Of a DNA stretch of 64,000 bases, positions 27,654 to 36,754 are shown piece after piece. The stretch is taken from assembly GCA_025462885.1 (NCBI GenBank), contig JAOAPN010000015.1:62001-126000 (forward strand), in the 5' to 3' direction. The DNA is from Acidobacteriaceae bacterium (lineage in GTDB: Bacteria; Acidobacteriota; Terriglobia; Terriglobales; Acidobacteriaceae). A model generated the notes under the pieces. The model did no database searches. It was not told where the DNA came from and saw only the letters and a list, made by a program, of their open reading frames with translations. Every line of letters begins with the position of its first letter. Position 1 is the first letter of the stretch. The translations under genes were made by a program, and so were the position numbers.

Positions 27654-29050
27654 AGTCCCGCTCCATCACCCGCCGCCTCATCATCGCCGTGCTGCTGCTC
27701 GAACTTCTCGCCGCCCTGGCCCTCGTCGCCCTTGCAACCTTTCATGAGAGCAGCATCCGCTTCCGAGCCTTCGACGCAACCCTGCAGTCCCGCGCCGCGA
27801 CGCTGCTCGGAGCCGTAGGCGAAGCCGACGACCCCGCCAACGTCATGCTCGACACCCGCGGCATCACCATCCCCAAGCGCGACCTCTACAGCGTCACCGA
27901 CGAGACCGGTCGAATCCTCGGCCAATCCCCTCACTGGCTCAAAGAACCAATCGACCCCGCCGTCTACGAAGCTCTCTTCCGCGTAAAGCGAAATGGCCAG
28001 ACGTACCGCTTCGTCCACCTGCAGGGGACGCGGATAATCGACCCCGGCGACAAGAACGGCGGAGTCATCCACCACATCACGCTCCTGTACGGAGCACCCA
28101 CCGGTCCCATCTGGCACGAGGTCCGCGAAGCCGTCAGCTTCTATACCTTTGCCTCGCTCGTTCTTCTGACCTTGACCGGCATCATTATGGCCTGGTTCCT
28201 GCGTCGCGGCCTTGCCCCGCTGCGCGAACTCGCCGACGAAGCCGGCCGCGTCTCCGCCCACCAATGGCAGTTCACCCCTCCGGAAAGCGCCCGCACCACC
28301 CGCGAACTAGCGCCTCTGGCCGACGCAATCGAAGCTGCTCTCCTGCGCCTCCAGCAGACCTTCCAGCAGCAGCGCCGCTTCACCAGCGACGCCGCGCACG
28401 AACTCAAGACCGACGTCGCCATCGTCAAATCCTCCCTGCAACTCCTGAGCATGCGCCCCCGCGCCGTAGACGAGTACCAGGAGGGCCTCGAAGTTGCCCT
28501 GCGTGACTGCAATCGCCTCGAAAGTACGGTTCAGGAGATGCTCACCCTGGCCGGCATGCAATACACCGCCCACCAAACAGCGAGTCCCACGCAAGCCTCC
28601 GACCTTGCACGCTGCGCCCAGGAGGCTGTTCACCGCTTCGCACCCCTCGCACAACTCCGCCAGATCAACGTGATTCTGGCGACCGGCGGCGCGGCCATGG
28701 TCGCCCTAGACGAAAAAGAATCCACGCTCCTCTGCACCAACCTCATCCTGAACGCCATCCAACACAGCCATCCTGCCTCTTCAGTCCAGGTTGGCCTCCG
28801 CAGCGAGCACGGACAGATAAACCTTACCGTCGATGACCAGGGCGAGGGAATCGCCGCCAATATCCTCCCCCACGTCTTCGAGCCCTTCTTCCGTGGTGAC
28901 GCCTCCCGCGACCGGAAGAGCGGCGGCACCGGCCTCGGATTGGCGATCTGCAAAGCCATCTGCGAGCGCGCGGCTGGCAGCATCGAGATCTTCAGCACGC
29001 TCAACACCGGAACGCGCGTCCTCGTACAACTCCCCACAAGCGCCTCTTGA
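27650..29050 (+). CDS. Sensor histidine kinase with unusual HELKTD H-box
   Basis: 466-aa inner-membrane kinase. A transmembrane helix (residues 9-29), a periplasmic sensor region of about 120 residues, a second helix near residues 165-185 and a HAMP-like linker are visible. The H-box is FTSDAAHELKTDVAIVKSSL with His250; the usual Pro of HELKTP is Asp. N-box LILNAIQHS, G-boxes VDDQGEGI and GGTGLGLAICKAI are intact, so it should bind ATP and phosphorylate. It overlaps the regulator gene by four bases. The sensor domain was not recognised. Confidence 0.93.
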   Translation: MKSRSITRRLIIAVLLLELLAALALVALATFHESSIRFRAFDATLQSRAATLLGAVGEADDPANVMLDTRGITIPKRDLYSVTDETGRILGQSPHWLKEPIDPAVYEALFRVKRNGQTYRFVHLQGTRIIDPGDKNGGVIHHITLLYGAPTGPIWHEVREAVSFYTFASLVLLTLTGIIMAWFLRRGLAPLRELADEAGRVSAHQWQFTPPESARTTRELAPLADAIEAALLRLQQTFQQQRRFTSDAAHELKTDVAIVKSSLQLLSMRPRAVDEYQEGLEVALRDCNRLESTVQEMLTLAGMQYTAHQTASPTQASDLARCAQEAVHRFAPLAQLRQINVILATGGAAMVALDEKESTLLCTNLILNAIQHSHPASSVQVGLRSEHGQINLTVDDQGEGIAANILPHVFEPFFRGDASRDRKSGGTGLGLAICKAICERAAGSIEIFSTLNTGTRVLVQLPTSAS

Positions 29051-29066
29051 GTTTCAAACTCTAAAA

Positions 29067-29100
29067 TTGTCATCCTGAGCAAAGCGAAGGACCTGCTTCT
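29067..29100. repeat. Dispersed repeat, TCATCCTGAGC type (family S)
   Basis: TTGTCATCCTGAGCAAAGCG and the following GAAGGACCTG belong to a dispersed short element common in this group of genomes; a diverged relative is at 42696. It lies in the gap between the kinase and tolC genes. Confidence 0.5.
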
Positions 29101-29187
29101 AGCTTTTGCCATTGCCGTTCTAAGATCCAAGCTGAATCCTGCCCCCACTTCATGCCACGTTAAGGTGTCCTCTCATATAGTGAGGAT

Positions 29188-30543
29188 GTGATTGCAACCC
29201 CTAAACATCTGCACGCCTCAAGACTCTGCTTACTCGTCCTGAGCGCCACGTGCCTCCTCTCAGTCTTCACCCGAGCGCAGACGCCGCCTCCATCGATCAC
29301 CCTCGACGAGGCTCTGACCCGCGCTCGCAGCAACGAACCAACCTTCGCCGCCGCGGCCGCCGCCAGTCGCAATGCAGCCCTCGACCGCTCCATCGCCCGT
29401 GCCGCGCTCTTACCCACCGTGGTCTACCACAATCAATTTCTCTACACCCAGCCGGTACCGAGAACCACAACCTCAGCCAGCACCACGAATGCAAACGTCA
29501 CCTCCGCCCCACGCTTCATCGCCAATAACGCGGTCCACGAGTACGTCAGCCAGGGTGCCGTCACCGAGACCATCGGAGCCCAGCAGTTCAACGCCGTCAC
29601 CCGCGCCACAACCGCTGCCTCCATCGCCTCCGCGGAACTTGAGATTGCCCGCCGCGGCCTTACCGCCACCGTGGTCGGCCTCTACTACAACACGCTGGCC
29701 GCAGATCAAAAATTAGGCGTAGCGCAACGGGCGCTGGACGAAGCCAACAGCTTCACCACGCTCACGCAGCAACGCGAAGCAGCCCGCGAGGTCGCCCGCG
29801 CCGACGTCGTCAAAGCCCAGCTCCAGCAGCAGCAGCGCACCCGCGATCTCACCGACGCCCGCCTCCAGGTCCAGCGCTCGCGGCTTGACCTGGCTGTGCT
29901 CTTGTTCCCGGATCCCCGCTCTCCCTATACCCTCTCAGTCGCGGACACGCCTCCGGCACCACCAGCCCGGGCCGATGTAGAAGCCGCCCTTGCAAAGCGC
30001 AACCCTGAACTGCAATCGGCACTCGCCAGCTCGCATCTCGCCGACCTCACCGTCACCTCCGCCCGTCTCGCCTACCTGCCGGACCTCAGCCTCAGCTACA
30101 CTTACGGAATCGACGCCACACAGTTCGCAACCCACGCCTACGACGGCACGCGCAATCTCGGTTACTCCGCCTCCGCCACCCTGGACATTCCTATCTGGGA
30201 CTGGTTCAGCACCCAGAATAAAATCCGCCAATCCCGCATCAATCGTGACGTCTCCCGCACCGTCCTCACCAATACCCAGCGCCGTCTCATCGCTCAGCTC
30301 GAAGAGTTCTACGCCGAGGCCATCGCTGCCCATGAGCAGCTCGTCTCACTCGACGAAAGCGTAGTCACCGCCACCGATAGCCTGCGCCTCACGCGGCTCC
30401 GCTACACTGCCGGCGAAGCCACTGTCCTCGAAGTCGTGGATGCCCAGAACTCCCTCACTACCGCGGAACTGGCCCACGAAGACGGCACCGTCCGCTACCA
30501 GACCGCGCTCGCAAATCTCCAGCTCCTCACAGGAACGATCTAA
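29188..30543 (+). CDS. TolC-family outer-membrane efflux protein
   Basis: 451-aa outer-membrane channel of a tripartite efflux pump. A signal peptide (LCLLVLSATCLLSVFTRAQ) is followed by the characteristic opening ITLDEALTRARSNEP. The rest is two long alpha-helical hairpin repeats with short beta strands (the coiled regions have Ala/Gln/Arg heptads). The second repeat closes with YTAGEATVLEVVDAQNSLTTAEL, a standard TolC-family motif. The start is GTG at 29188 after a GTGAGG ribosome site. The membrane-fusion gene begins three bases after its stop, so the three pump genes form an operon. Confidence 0.92.
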   Translation: MIATPKHLHASRLCLLVLSATCLLSVFTRAQTPPPSITLDEALTRARSNEPTFAAAAAASRNAALDRSIARAALLPTVVYHNQFLYTQPVPRTTTSASTTNANVTSAPRFIANNAVHEYVSQGAVTETIGAQQFNAVTRATTAASIASAELEIARRGLTATVVGLYYNTLAADQKLGVAQRALDEANSFTTLTQQREAAREVARADVVKAQLQQQQRTRDLTDARLQVQRSRLDLAVLLFPDPRSPYTLSVADTPPAPPARADVEAALAKRNPELQSALASSHLADLTVTSARLAYLPDLSLSYTYGIDATQFATHAYDGTRNLGYSASATLDIPIWDWFSTQNKIRQSRINRDVSRTVLTNTQRRLIAQLEEFYAEAIAAHEQLVSLDESVVTATDSLRLTRLRYTAGEATVLEVVDAQNSLTTAELAHEDGTVRYQTALANLQLLTGTI

Positions 30544-30546
30544 CTC

Positions 30547-31932
30547 ATGCCCAGGCAAGCAAGCTCCTCCATTCAACTCACGCCCCGCAAATTCCCGGGT
30601 GCCCCATTCATCGCAGCCCTACCGCGATGGGTGGGGTATACGATGCCAGTCCTCATCACGGCTCTCGCACTCCTTTCCTCCGGCTGCAAAAAAACCGAAG
30701 CCACTCCAACCCCCGAGGTCTACGTGCAGGCCGCAAAACCGGAGCAGGGAAGCATCAGCGAGCAGATCACCGCCGACGCCACCCTCGCGCCGCTCGCGCA
30801 GGCCGCCATTTCGCCCAAGGTCACCGCCCCGGTTCGGAAGTTTCTGGTCCAGCGCGGAGCCCACGTCAAAGCCGGCCAGCTCCTCGCCACTCTTGAAAAC
30901 AGCGACCTCGCCGCCGCCGCCCTGGACAACAAGGGAGCCTACACCTCCGCCCAGGCCAACTACGAGACAGCCACTAAGTCGACCGTTCCGGAGGAGTACA
31001 CCAAGGCCAACCTCGACCTCATCCAGACCCAGGGCGCGCTCACCCTCGCCAAGTCCATCGTCACCGCTCGTACCGAACTCTTCACCCAGGGAGCAATCCC
31101 GGGCCGAGATCTCGACACAGCGAAGGCATCGCTCCTCCAGGCCCAGGCCGCATACGACATAGCGAAACAGCACTTCGACGCCGTAAAAGCCGTCGGCAAC
31201 CAAGCCTCCCTCCGCTCCGCGCAAGGCACGCTTACCTCCGCCCAGGGCAAGTACCTCGGTGCCGAAGCGCAACTCAGCTACACCGAAATCCGCAGCCCCA
31301 TCGACGGCGTCGTCACCGACCGCCCTCTCTTCAACGGTGAGACCGCCGCCGCCGGAAACCCCGTCATCACCGTCATGGACACCTCCGCCCTGATCGCCAA
31401 ACTCCACATTGCGCAGATGCAGGCCCAGCAACTCACCCTCGGAGCGGCCGCCACCATCAAGGTTCCCGGCCTGCCCGATCCGGTCCCGGCCAAAGTCTCC
31501 CTCATCAGCCCGGCCCTCGACCCGGGAAGCACCACGGTCGAAGTCTGGCTGCGCGTCGAAAATCCAAAGGCTACCCTCAAAGCCGGCACTCCCGTCCGCG
31601 CCACGATCACTGGCCGCACCGAACCCAACGCCACCCTTATTCCCGTTGAAGCCATCCAGACGGTAGCCGCCGGATCCGCAGACGGCACCCCCGGTTCAAA
31701 ATTCGTCATGACCATAGCCCCTGACGGCACCGCCCACAAGCATCCCGTCACCCTCGGTATCGTCACCCCCGACTCCGTACAGGTGCTCTCCGGAATCACA
31801 GTCAACGACATGGTCATCACCATCGGCGCCTACTCGCTCGAAGACAACACCAAGGTCAAGATCGGCACACCGCCGGACGAAAAATCCGACACAGCCAAGC
31901 CAGCCGCCGGAAAGGATGCAGACGACAAATGA
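30547..31932 (+). CDS. RND periplasmic adaptor (membrane-fusion) lipoprotein
   Basis: 461-aa adaptor that links the RND pump to TolC. The lipobox ALLSSGC (Cys near residue 47) predicts a lipid-anchored periplasmic protein. Lipoyl half-motif KVTAPVRKFLVQRGAHVKAG, an alpha-hairpin, and then ADAQLSYTEIRSPIDG-like and DTSALIAKLHI barrel segments are present. The start is uncertain. ATG 30547 follows tolC by three bases, but the sequence between it and the next ATG (30643) contains a palindromic repeat (30597-30636), and only the later start places the lipobox at a normal distance. The stop overlaps the RND start as ATGA. Confidence 0.88.
   Translation: MPRQASSSIQLTPRKFPGAPFIAALPRWVGYTMPVLITALALLSSGCKKTEATPTPEVYVQAAKPEQGSISEQITADATLAPLAQAAISPKVTAPVRKFLVQRGAHVKAGQLLATLENSDLAAAALDNKGAYTSAQANYETATKSTVPEEYTKANLDLIQTQGALTLAKSIVTARTELFTQGAIPGRDLDTAKASLLQAQAAYDIAKQHFDAVKAVGNQASLRSAQGTLTSAQGKYLGAEAQLSYTEIRSPIDGVVTDRPLFNGETAAAGNPVITVMDTSALIAKLHIAQMQAQQLTLGAAATIKVPGLPDPVPAKVSLISPALDPGSTTVEVWLRVENPKATLKAGTPVRATITGRTEPNATLIPVEAIQTVAAGSADGTPGSKFVMTIAPDGTAHKHPVTLGIVTPDSVQVLSGITVNDMVITIGAYSLEDNTKVKIGTPPDEKSDTAKPAAGKDADDK
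30597..30636. repeat. Palindromic repeat, family P2, at the adaptor gene start
   Basis: GGGTGCCCCATTCATCGCAG continuing to CGCGATGGGTGGGG. Arms GCCCCA/TGGGG and CATCGC/GCGATG pair imperfectly. Close copies occur at 42760-42802 and, reversed, at 56768-56804. Here it lies between the two possible start codons of the adaptor gene and is read through in frame if the first is used. Confidence 0.7.
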
Positions 31933-34900
31933 CCGTCACCGCCTCCTCCAATTCCAGCACTCCGCCCGAGAAGCCCTTCTGGCTGGCTACTTCCTCGAAG
32001 ACCATCTTCTTCCTGATCCTCGTCCTCACCGCGGCGGGAATCTACGCAGCTTTTCAGGTTCCCATTGCAGTCTTTCCCGATACGAACTTTCCCCGCGTCG
32101 TCATTGGCGTCGACAACGGCGTCATGCCGGTCGAGCAGATGCAGGTCACCATCACCAAGCCGATCGAAGACGCGATCAACAGCGTTCCCGGCCTCAAGAC
32201 AGTCCGCAGCACCACCTCGCGTGGTTCCGCGGAAGTCAGCCTCTTCTTTGACTGGGGGGTGGACATGTACCGCACCCTGCAACTCACCGACGCCGCTCTC
32301 GCCAAGGTCCAGCAGACGCTTCCCACTACCGCCCGCATCACCACCAATCGCCTCACCTTCGCCACCTTCCCCATCCTCGGCTACACCCTCACCACCGATC
32401 AGGACGCCCAGGGCCGCGACCTCGTCACCCAGACCCAACTGTGGGAGCTTGCCACCTACGACCTCAAACCACCCCTGAACCGCGTCGACGGCGTCAGCAC
32501 CGTCACCGTGCAGGGTGGCAAGATTCCCGAGTTCCACGTCATCCCCAACCTCGCCCGGCTGCAGTCCTCCGGCGTGACGCTTCTCGACCTAGTCAACGGC
32601 GTCCAGACCTCGAACATCATCGACTCTCCCGGCCTCTACGAAGCCGATCATCAACTGATCCTCGGCCTCATCGGAGCTCAGGCGCACGACGCATCGCAAC
32701 TCTCCAGCCTGGTCATCAAGACCACCGCCTCTGGAGCGCCCGTCCGCGTCGCTGACGTCGCCACCGTCGAACCGGCGACCATGCCCGTCTACACCATGGT
32801 CACCTCGAACGGCCGTCCCTCCGTCCTGCTCAACATCGCCCGCCAGCCCTCCTCCAACACCGTGCAGGTCGCCAACGCCATCGCGGATGAGATCGCGTCC
32901 CTCCAGTCCAAGCTCCCGCACGGAGTCCATCTCACCCCGTTCTACGACCAGTCCGAACTCGTCCGCGAGTCCATCTCCAGCGTCCGCGACGCCATCCTGA
33001 TTGGCCTCGTCCTCGCCTGCATCATCCTCTTCCTTTTCCTCCGCGACTGGAGTTCGTCACTGGTCGCCGGGCTCGTCATTCCGGTTACGGTCGCAGTCAC
33101 CATCCTCTTCCTCTGGCTCATCGGACAATCCTTCAACCTCATGACCCTCGGCGGTCTTGCTGCTGCGATCGGCCTGGTCATCGACGACGCGATCGTCGTA
33201 GTCGAGAACATCGTCGTCCACCGCGACTCGGGCCAGTCCCGCCACGAAGCGATCCGCCGCGCCCTGGCCGAAATTACCACTCCGCTGGTCTTCTCGACCC
33301 TCACCCCGGTGGTTGTATTTCTCCCCCTCATCGCTGTCACCGGAGTGACCGGCAGCTTCTTCCGCGCCCTCGCTGTCACCATGACCGCCGCGCTCCTTAC
33401 CTCGCTCGCCCTGGCCCTCACCTGGACCCCAGCCCTCTCATTAATCCTCCTCCGCAACAAGACGGGTGCCCCAGGTCCCGATTCTGGGACCTGGGCCTCG
33501 GGCGAAAGCCCGACCGATCCCGACCAAGTCAAACAAGCCCCAGCATCATCCGCCGATCCCGACCACGAGAACGGCCCCATCATGCGCCGCGTCCTCCACA
33601 TCCACGCCCGCACCCTCAACTGGTCCCTCGCTCACCCTCTCGCCCTCGGAGCAGTGTGTGTTGCACTCGTGATCGCGACCTACTTCAGCTACAACGCCCT
33701 CGGCTCCGACCTGCTGCCCGCGATGGACGAAGGTGCCTTCATCCTCGACTACCTGACTCCCGCCGGAACCTCGCTCACCGAGACCAACCGGGTCCTCCTC
33801 CACGTCGAGCAGATTCTCCGCAACACGCCGGAAGTTCTCATCACCTCGCGTCGCACCGGTCTCCAGATGGGCCTCGCCGCCGTCACCGAGGCCAATCGCG
33901 GCGACTTCACCGTCCGCCTCAAGACCAAACGCTCCCGCGCCATCGACGACATCATCTCCGACGTCCGCGCCGAGATTAAAAAAACCGAACCCTCTCTCGA
34001 CATCGAGTTTCCGCAGGTCCTTCAGGACATGATCGGCGACCTCTCGAACTCCCCCGAGCCCATCCAGATCAAGCTGTTCTCAAACGATCCAGCCCTCCTC
34101 AAGGATCTAGGCCCCCGCGTGGGAGCGGCCATTGCAAAAATCTCCGGTGTCGTCGATGTCCAGAACGGCATCGACAACACCATCTCCGGTCCAGCTACCA
34201 GCTTCCAGGTCAACTCCGTTCTCGCTGCCCGCCTCGGGTTCACTCCATCTGAAGTCGCTGAAGATGCGACCTCCATTCTCGACGGCCTCCCCGCTACAAA
34301 CCCCCTCATCGTCAACGGCCGCCCGTATACTATCCGCGTCCGTATGCCCGAAGCCACCCGCTCCTCGCTCGACGCGATCCAGAACACCGTCTTTAACTCC
34401 GCCTCGGGCCACACCGCCAGCCTGGGTGCGATGGCCGACGTCACCCAACTCCCACCACAGGGCGAGATCCTCCGCGAAAACCTGCAGCAGCTCATCACCG
34501 TGACCGGACGCCTCGAAGGTTCCGATCTTGGCTCCGCCATGGCCCAGGTCCAATCCACCGTGCAGGCGATGCAGCTTCCCGCCAGTGTCCGGGTGGAGTA
34601 CGGCGGCACCTACCAGGAGCAGCAGAAGTCCTTCCACGATCTCGCACGCGTCCTGATCCTGGCCCTGGCCCTGGTCTTCGGAGTCCTGCTCGCGGAGTTC
34701 CGCAACTTTTCCGCCCCCATCGCTATCCTCACCAGCTCTGTCCTTTCCATCGCCGGAGTCGTCCTCGCCCTGCTCGTCACCCAGACCACCTTCAACGTAG
34801 CCAGCTTCATGGGGTTGATCATGGTCATCGGTATCGTAGCGAAGAACGGAATTCTCCTCCTCGACGCCGACGAAAAATACCGCGCCGAATCCGAATCCCA

Positions 34901-35183
34901 ACCCGATGCAGATCTATCGCAAACGGTGGAAGACACAAACGTCAGGGACCTCTCCCGCGAAGCCATGCTCCACGCCGCCCAACGCCGCCTCCGCCCCATT
35001 GTCATGACCGCCATCGCCGCAGTCTGCGGCATGCTTCCCCTGGCCTTCGCCCTCGGAGCAGGCTCACAAATGCTCCAACCCCTCGCCATCGCCGTCATCG
35101 GAGGCCTCTGCCTCTCGGTCTTCCTCTCCCTCATCGTTACCCCTGTCCTCTACTACCGCCTCACCCGCAATCGCAACGCATAA
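31929..35183 (+). CDS. RND efflux permease, AcrB/MdtB-like
   Basis: 1084-aa inner-membrane proton-driven pump. Features are a first helix followed by PIAVFPDTNFPRVVI, two large periplasmic loops (after helices 1 and 7) and the helix-4 proton-relay acidic pair in GLVIDDAIVVVENI. Motif GVTGSFFRALAVTM lies at the end of helix 6, and GLIMVIGIVAKNGILLLDAD marks helix 10. The central cytoplasmic loop is enlarged by about 35 residues (GAPGPDSGTWASGESPT...), encoded in part by a palindromic repeat. A second acidic insert follows helix 10. The substrate (drug, metal or lipid) cannot be assigned; the copper-type cluster upstream makes a metal link possible. Confidence 0.94.
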   Translation: MTVTASSNSSTPPEKPFWLATSSKTIFFLILVLTAAGIYAAFQVPIAVFPDTNFPRVVIGVDNGVMPVEQMQVTITKPIEDAINSVPGLKTVRSTTSRGSAEVSLFFDWGVDMYRTLQLTDAALAKVQQTLPTTARITTNRLTFATFPILGYTLTTDQDAQGRDLVTQTQLWELATYDLKPPLNRVDGVSTVTVQGGKIPEFHVIPNLARLQSSGVTLLDLVNGVQTSNIIDSPGLYEADHQLILGLIGAQAHDASQLSSLVIKTTASGAPVRVADVATVEPATMPVYTMVTSNGRPSVLLNIARQPSSNTVQVANAIADEIASLQSKLPHGVHLTPFYDQSELVRESISSVRDAILIGLVLACIILFLFLRDWSSSLVAGLVIPVTVAVTILFLWLIGQSFNLMTLGGLAAAIGLVIDDAIVVVENIVVHRDSGQSRHEAIRRALAEITTPLVFSTLTPVVVFLPLIAVTGVTGSFFRALAVTMTAALLTSLALALTWTPALSLILLRNKTGAPGPDSGTWASGESPTDPDQVKQAPASSADPDHENGPIMRRVLHIHARTLNWSLAHPLALGAVCVALVIATYFSYNALGSDLLPAMDEGAFILDYLTPAGTSLTETNRVLLHVEQILRNTPEVLITSRRTGLQMGLAAVTEANRGDFTVRLKTKRSRAIDDIISDVRAEIKKTEPSLDIEFPQVLQDMIGDLSNSPEPIQIKLFSNDPALLKDLGPRVGAAIAKISGVVDVQNGIDNTISGPATSFQVNSVLAARLGFTPSEVAEDATSILDGLPATNPLIVNGRPYTIRVRMPEATRSSLDAIQNTVFNSASGHTASLGAMADVTQLPPQGEILRENLQQLITVTGRLEGSDLGSAMAQVQSTVQAMQLPASVRVEYGGTYQEQQKSFHDLARVLILALALVFGVLLAEFRNFSAPIAILTSSVLSIAGVVLALLVTQTTFNVASFMGLIMVIGIVAKNGILLLDADEKYRAESESQPDADLSQTVEDTNVRDLSREAMLHAAQRRLRPIVMTAIAAVCGMLPLAFALGAGSQMLQPLAIAVIGGLCLSVFLSLIVTPVLYYRLTRNRNA
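33464..33495 (+). repeat. Palindromic repeat, family P1, in frame inside the RND gene
   Basis: GGGTGC then CCCAGGTCCC-GATTCT-GGGACCTGGG, a perfect 10-bp stem with a six-base loop. It has the same layout as the copy at 25616; one arm base pair differs in both arms, preserving pairing. It encodes part of the extra loop of the pump without breaking the frame. Confidence 0.75.
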
Positions 35184-35284
35184 CCCGTCGGAATGACCCA
35201 GCCAGAAGAGAACGACCAATCAGCCTTTGCGACCACCAACACCACCGATAGAGTCACTTCATTTACGCGAAGCGTCCTACACCC

Positions 35285-35330
35285 CACGAAGGCCCCGTGG
35301 TGCCCGCCCGGCGTTAGGGCGAACTTGGCA
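35285..35330. repeat. Short repeat family R, GCCCGGCGTTAGGGCG type
   Basis: CACGAAGGCCCCGTGGTGCC followed by CGCCCGGCGTTAGGGCGAAC shares its order and most bases with 41086-41120. The ends GTGCC/GGCAC can pair. It lies in the gap between the RND gene and the opposing propeller gene. Confidence 0.5.
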
Positions 35331-35379
35331 CTTCCCATCTGTCAGCTCTGAAATTCGCTGCAGGTACCAATCACTAAAA

Positions 35380-35409
35380 ACGGCCTGCAAGCATAAGCTC
35401 GCAGGCCGT
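35380..35409 (-). terminator. Intrinsic terminator of the beta-propeller gene
   Basis: ACGGCCTGC (35380-35388) pairs with GCAGGCCGT (35401-35409). Read on the minus strand, the 9-bp stem is followed directly by a run of T (35376-35380 are A on the plus strand). It starts 22 bases after the stop of the minus-strand gene and may also block read-through from the RND operon. Confidence 0.8.
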
Positions 35410-35431
35410 CAAAACAAAGAGCAGGGAAGCT

Positions 35432-36475
35432 CTACTTCTTACCCACCACAATCACCGAATAGCTCCCCGGCACAACCGTAGGCCGAGGCTTAGGAACTGC
35501 CGCAGTAGCTGCCGGAGCCGGTCCATACTCAGCCGCCAGCAGATAAATCCGTCCGGTCCCGGCATCGAACGACATCGTCCTCGCCCGCTTCGGAGTCTCC
35601 ACATTCTGGATCACCTTGTAGTCGCTGCCCTTAGCGTCCACTACCGTCAGCGTTCCGTCGCCGTTCGAGCTGAAGGCCACCTGGTTGTTCGCGTCATATC
35701 CAGCCGCATCCGGTCCATCGCCGATCTCGACCAGTTTCAGCACCTTGCCGGAGTCGGCGCTCGTCACCGCCATCTTCTTGCCATCGCAGACCGAGAACAA
35801 ACGCCGTCCAGCCGTATCCATCGCCAATCCGCTCGGCGACTCGCATCCGGCCAGTGGCCATTCTGCCGTCACTTTGAGAGCCTTCGCATCCAGCCGCACA
35901 ATCGAGTTCTTCGTCTCGATATTGACGAACACCGTCCCCTTGCCATCCGCCTGCGGAAACTCCGGCTTGCCCGACAGCTTGATCGTCGCCGCCACCTTCA
36001 TCGTCGCCGTATCGATCACGCTGGCGTCGTTGCTCCGGCCGTTGAATGCCCACACCGTCTTCGTCACCGGCTCAAATGTAATCCCATCCGGATTTGTCCC
36101 GGTTGCGATCGAGTTCACCTTCGCATACGTCTTGCGGTCGAAGACGACCACGGCGTTCGCCCCGCCATCGCTGATATATCCGTACTTGCCTTCAGCATCG
36201 AGCGCGATTCCGTGCGTTCCCTTTAGATCCGTAATTGACCCTACCGCTTTGCCGGTCTTGGTATCCACCACTTCAACCCGAGGTCCATGCGTCAGATACA
36301 CCACATGCATCGAGGGATCCGCCAGTAGGTAGTCCCAACCGCCCTGCCCGCCGATCACCCACTTATCCACCACCGCATACGGTCCGGTGGCCGCAAAGGC
36401 ACTCACTCCAGGGGCGACGACCATCATCGCGCCTGCCATCAAAGAAATCGAACGAACCACTCGGCTGAATTGCAT
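35432..36475 (-). CDS. Secreted YVTN-type beta-propeller protein
   Basis: 347 aa. The ATG at 36475 is chosen because AAAGGAG (complement near 36484-36490) lies nine bases before it and a signal peptide follows (SISLMAGAMMVVAPGVSAFA); the frame is open 29 codons further up. The mature part is a seven-blade propeller of YVTN/NHL type, with repeats such as GKAVGSITDLKGTHGIALD, DGGANAVVVFDRKTYAKV and NGRSNDASVIDTATMKV. No catalytic site is visible; such proteins bind partners or ligands in the periplasm. It is transcribed towards the RND operon and has its own terminator. Confidence 0.85.
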   Translation of the reverse strand: MQFSRVVRSISLMAGAMMVVAPGVSAFAATGPYAVVDKWVIGGQGGWDYLLADPSMHVVYLTHGPRVEVVDTKTGKAVGSITDLKGTHGIALDAEGKYGYISDGGANAVVVFDRKTYAKVNSIATGTNPDGITFEPVTKTVWAFNGRSNDASVIDTATMKVAATIKLSGKPEFPQADGKGTVFVNIETKNSIVRLDAKALKVTAEWPLAGCESPSGLAMDTAGRRLFSVCDGKKMAVTSADSGKVLKLVEIGDGPDAAGYDANNQVAFSSNGDGTLTVVDAKGSDYKVIQNVETPKRARTMSFDAGTGRIYLLAAEYGPAPAATAAVPKPRPTVVPGSYSVIVVGKK

Positions 36476-36754
36476 AAGTAAAGCTCCTTTAGGCTGCAAC
36501 ATCATCTGCGGATGCCACCCAAGCATACGGACGGCATTCTCAAGCCTTGATGAAGGTCGCATCCTCTACCGAAGACATTCACTCCTCAGTAACCTAAGCG
36601 GCCCAGCCTGCATCTCACCCAAAGAATCCAGAACGCACAAAAGCACGTATTAGATTTTGACTGTGTTCCAACAACTATCATTGCCGCTGTCTTAAGGACG
36701 AACGTCGTACAATCCTCCCAAAGCATCCGCATCATTCCGGCACAGGTTCAAAGC

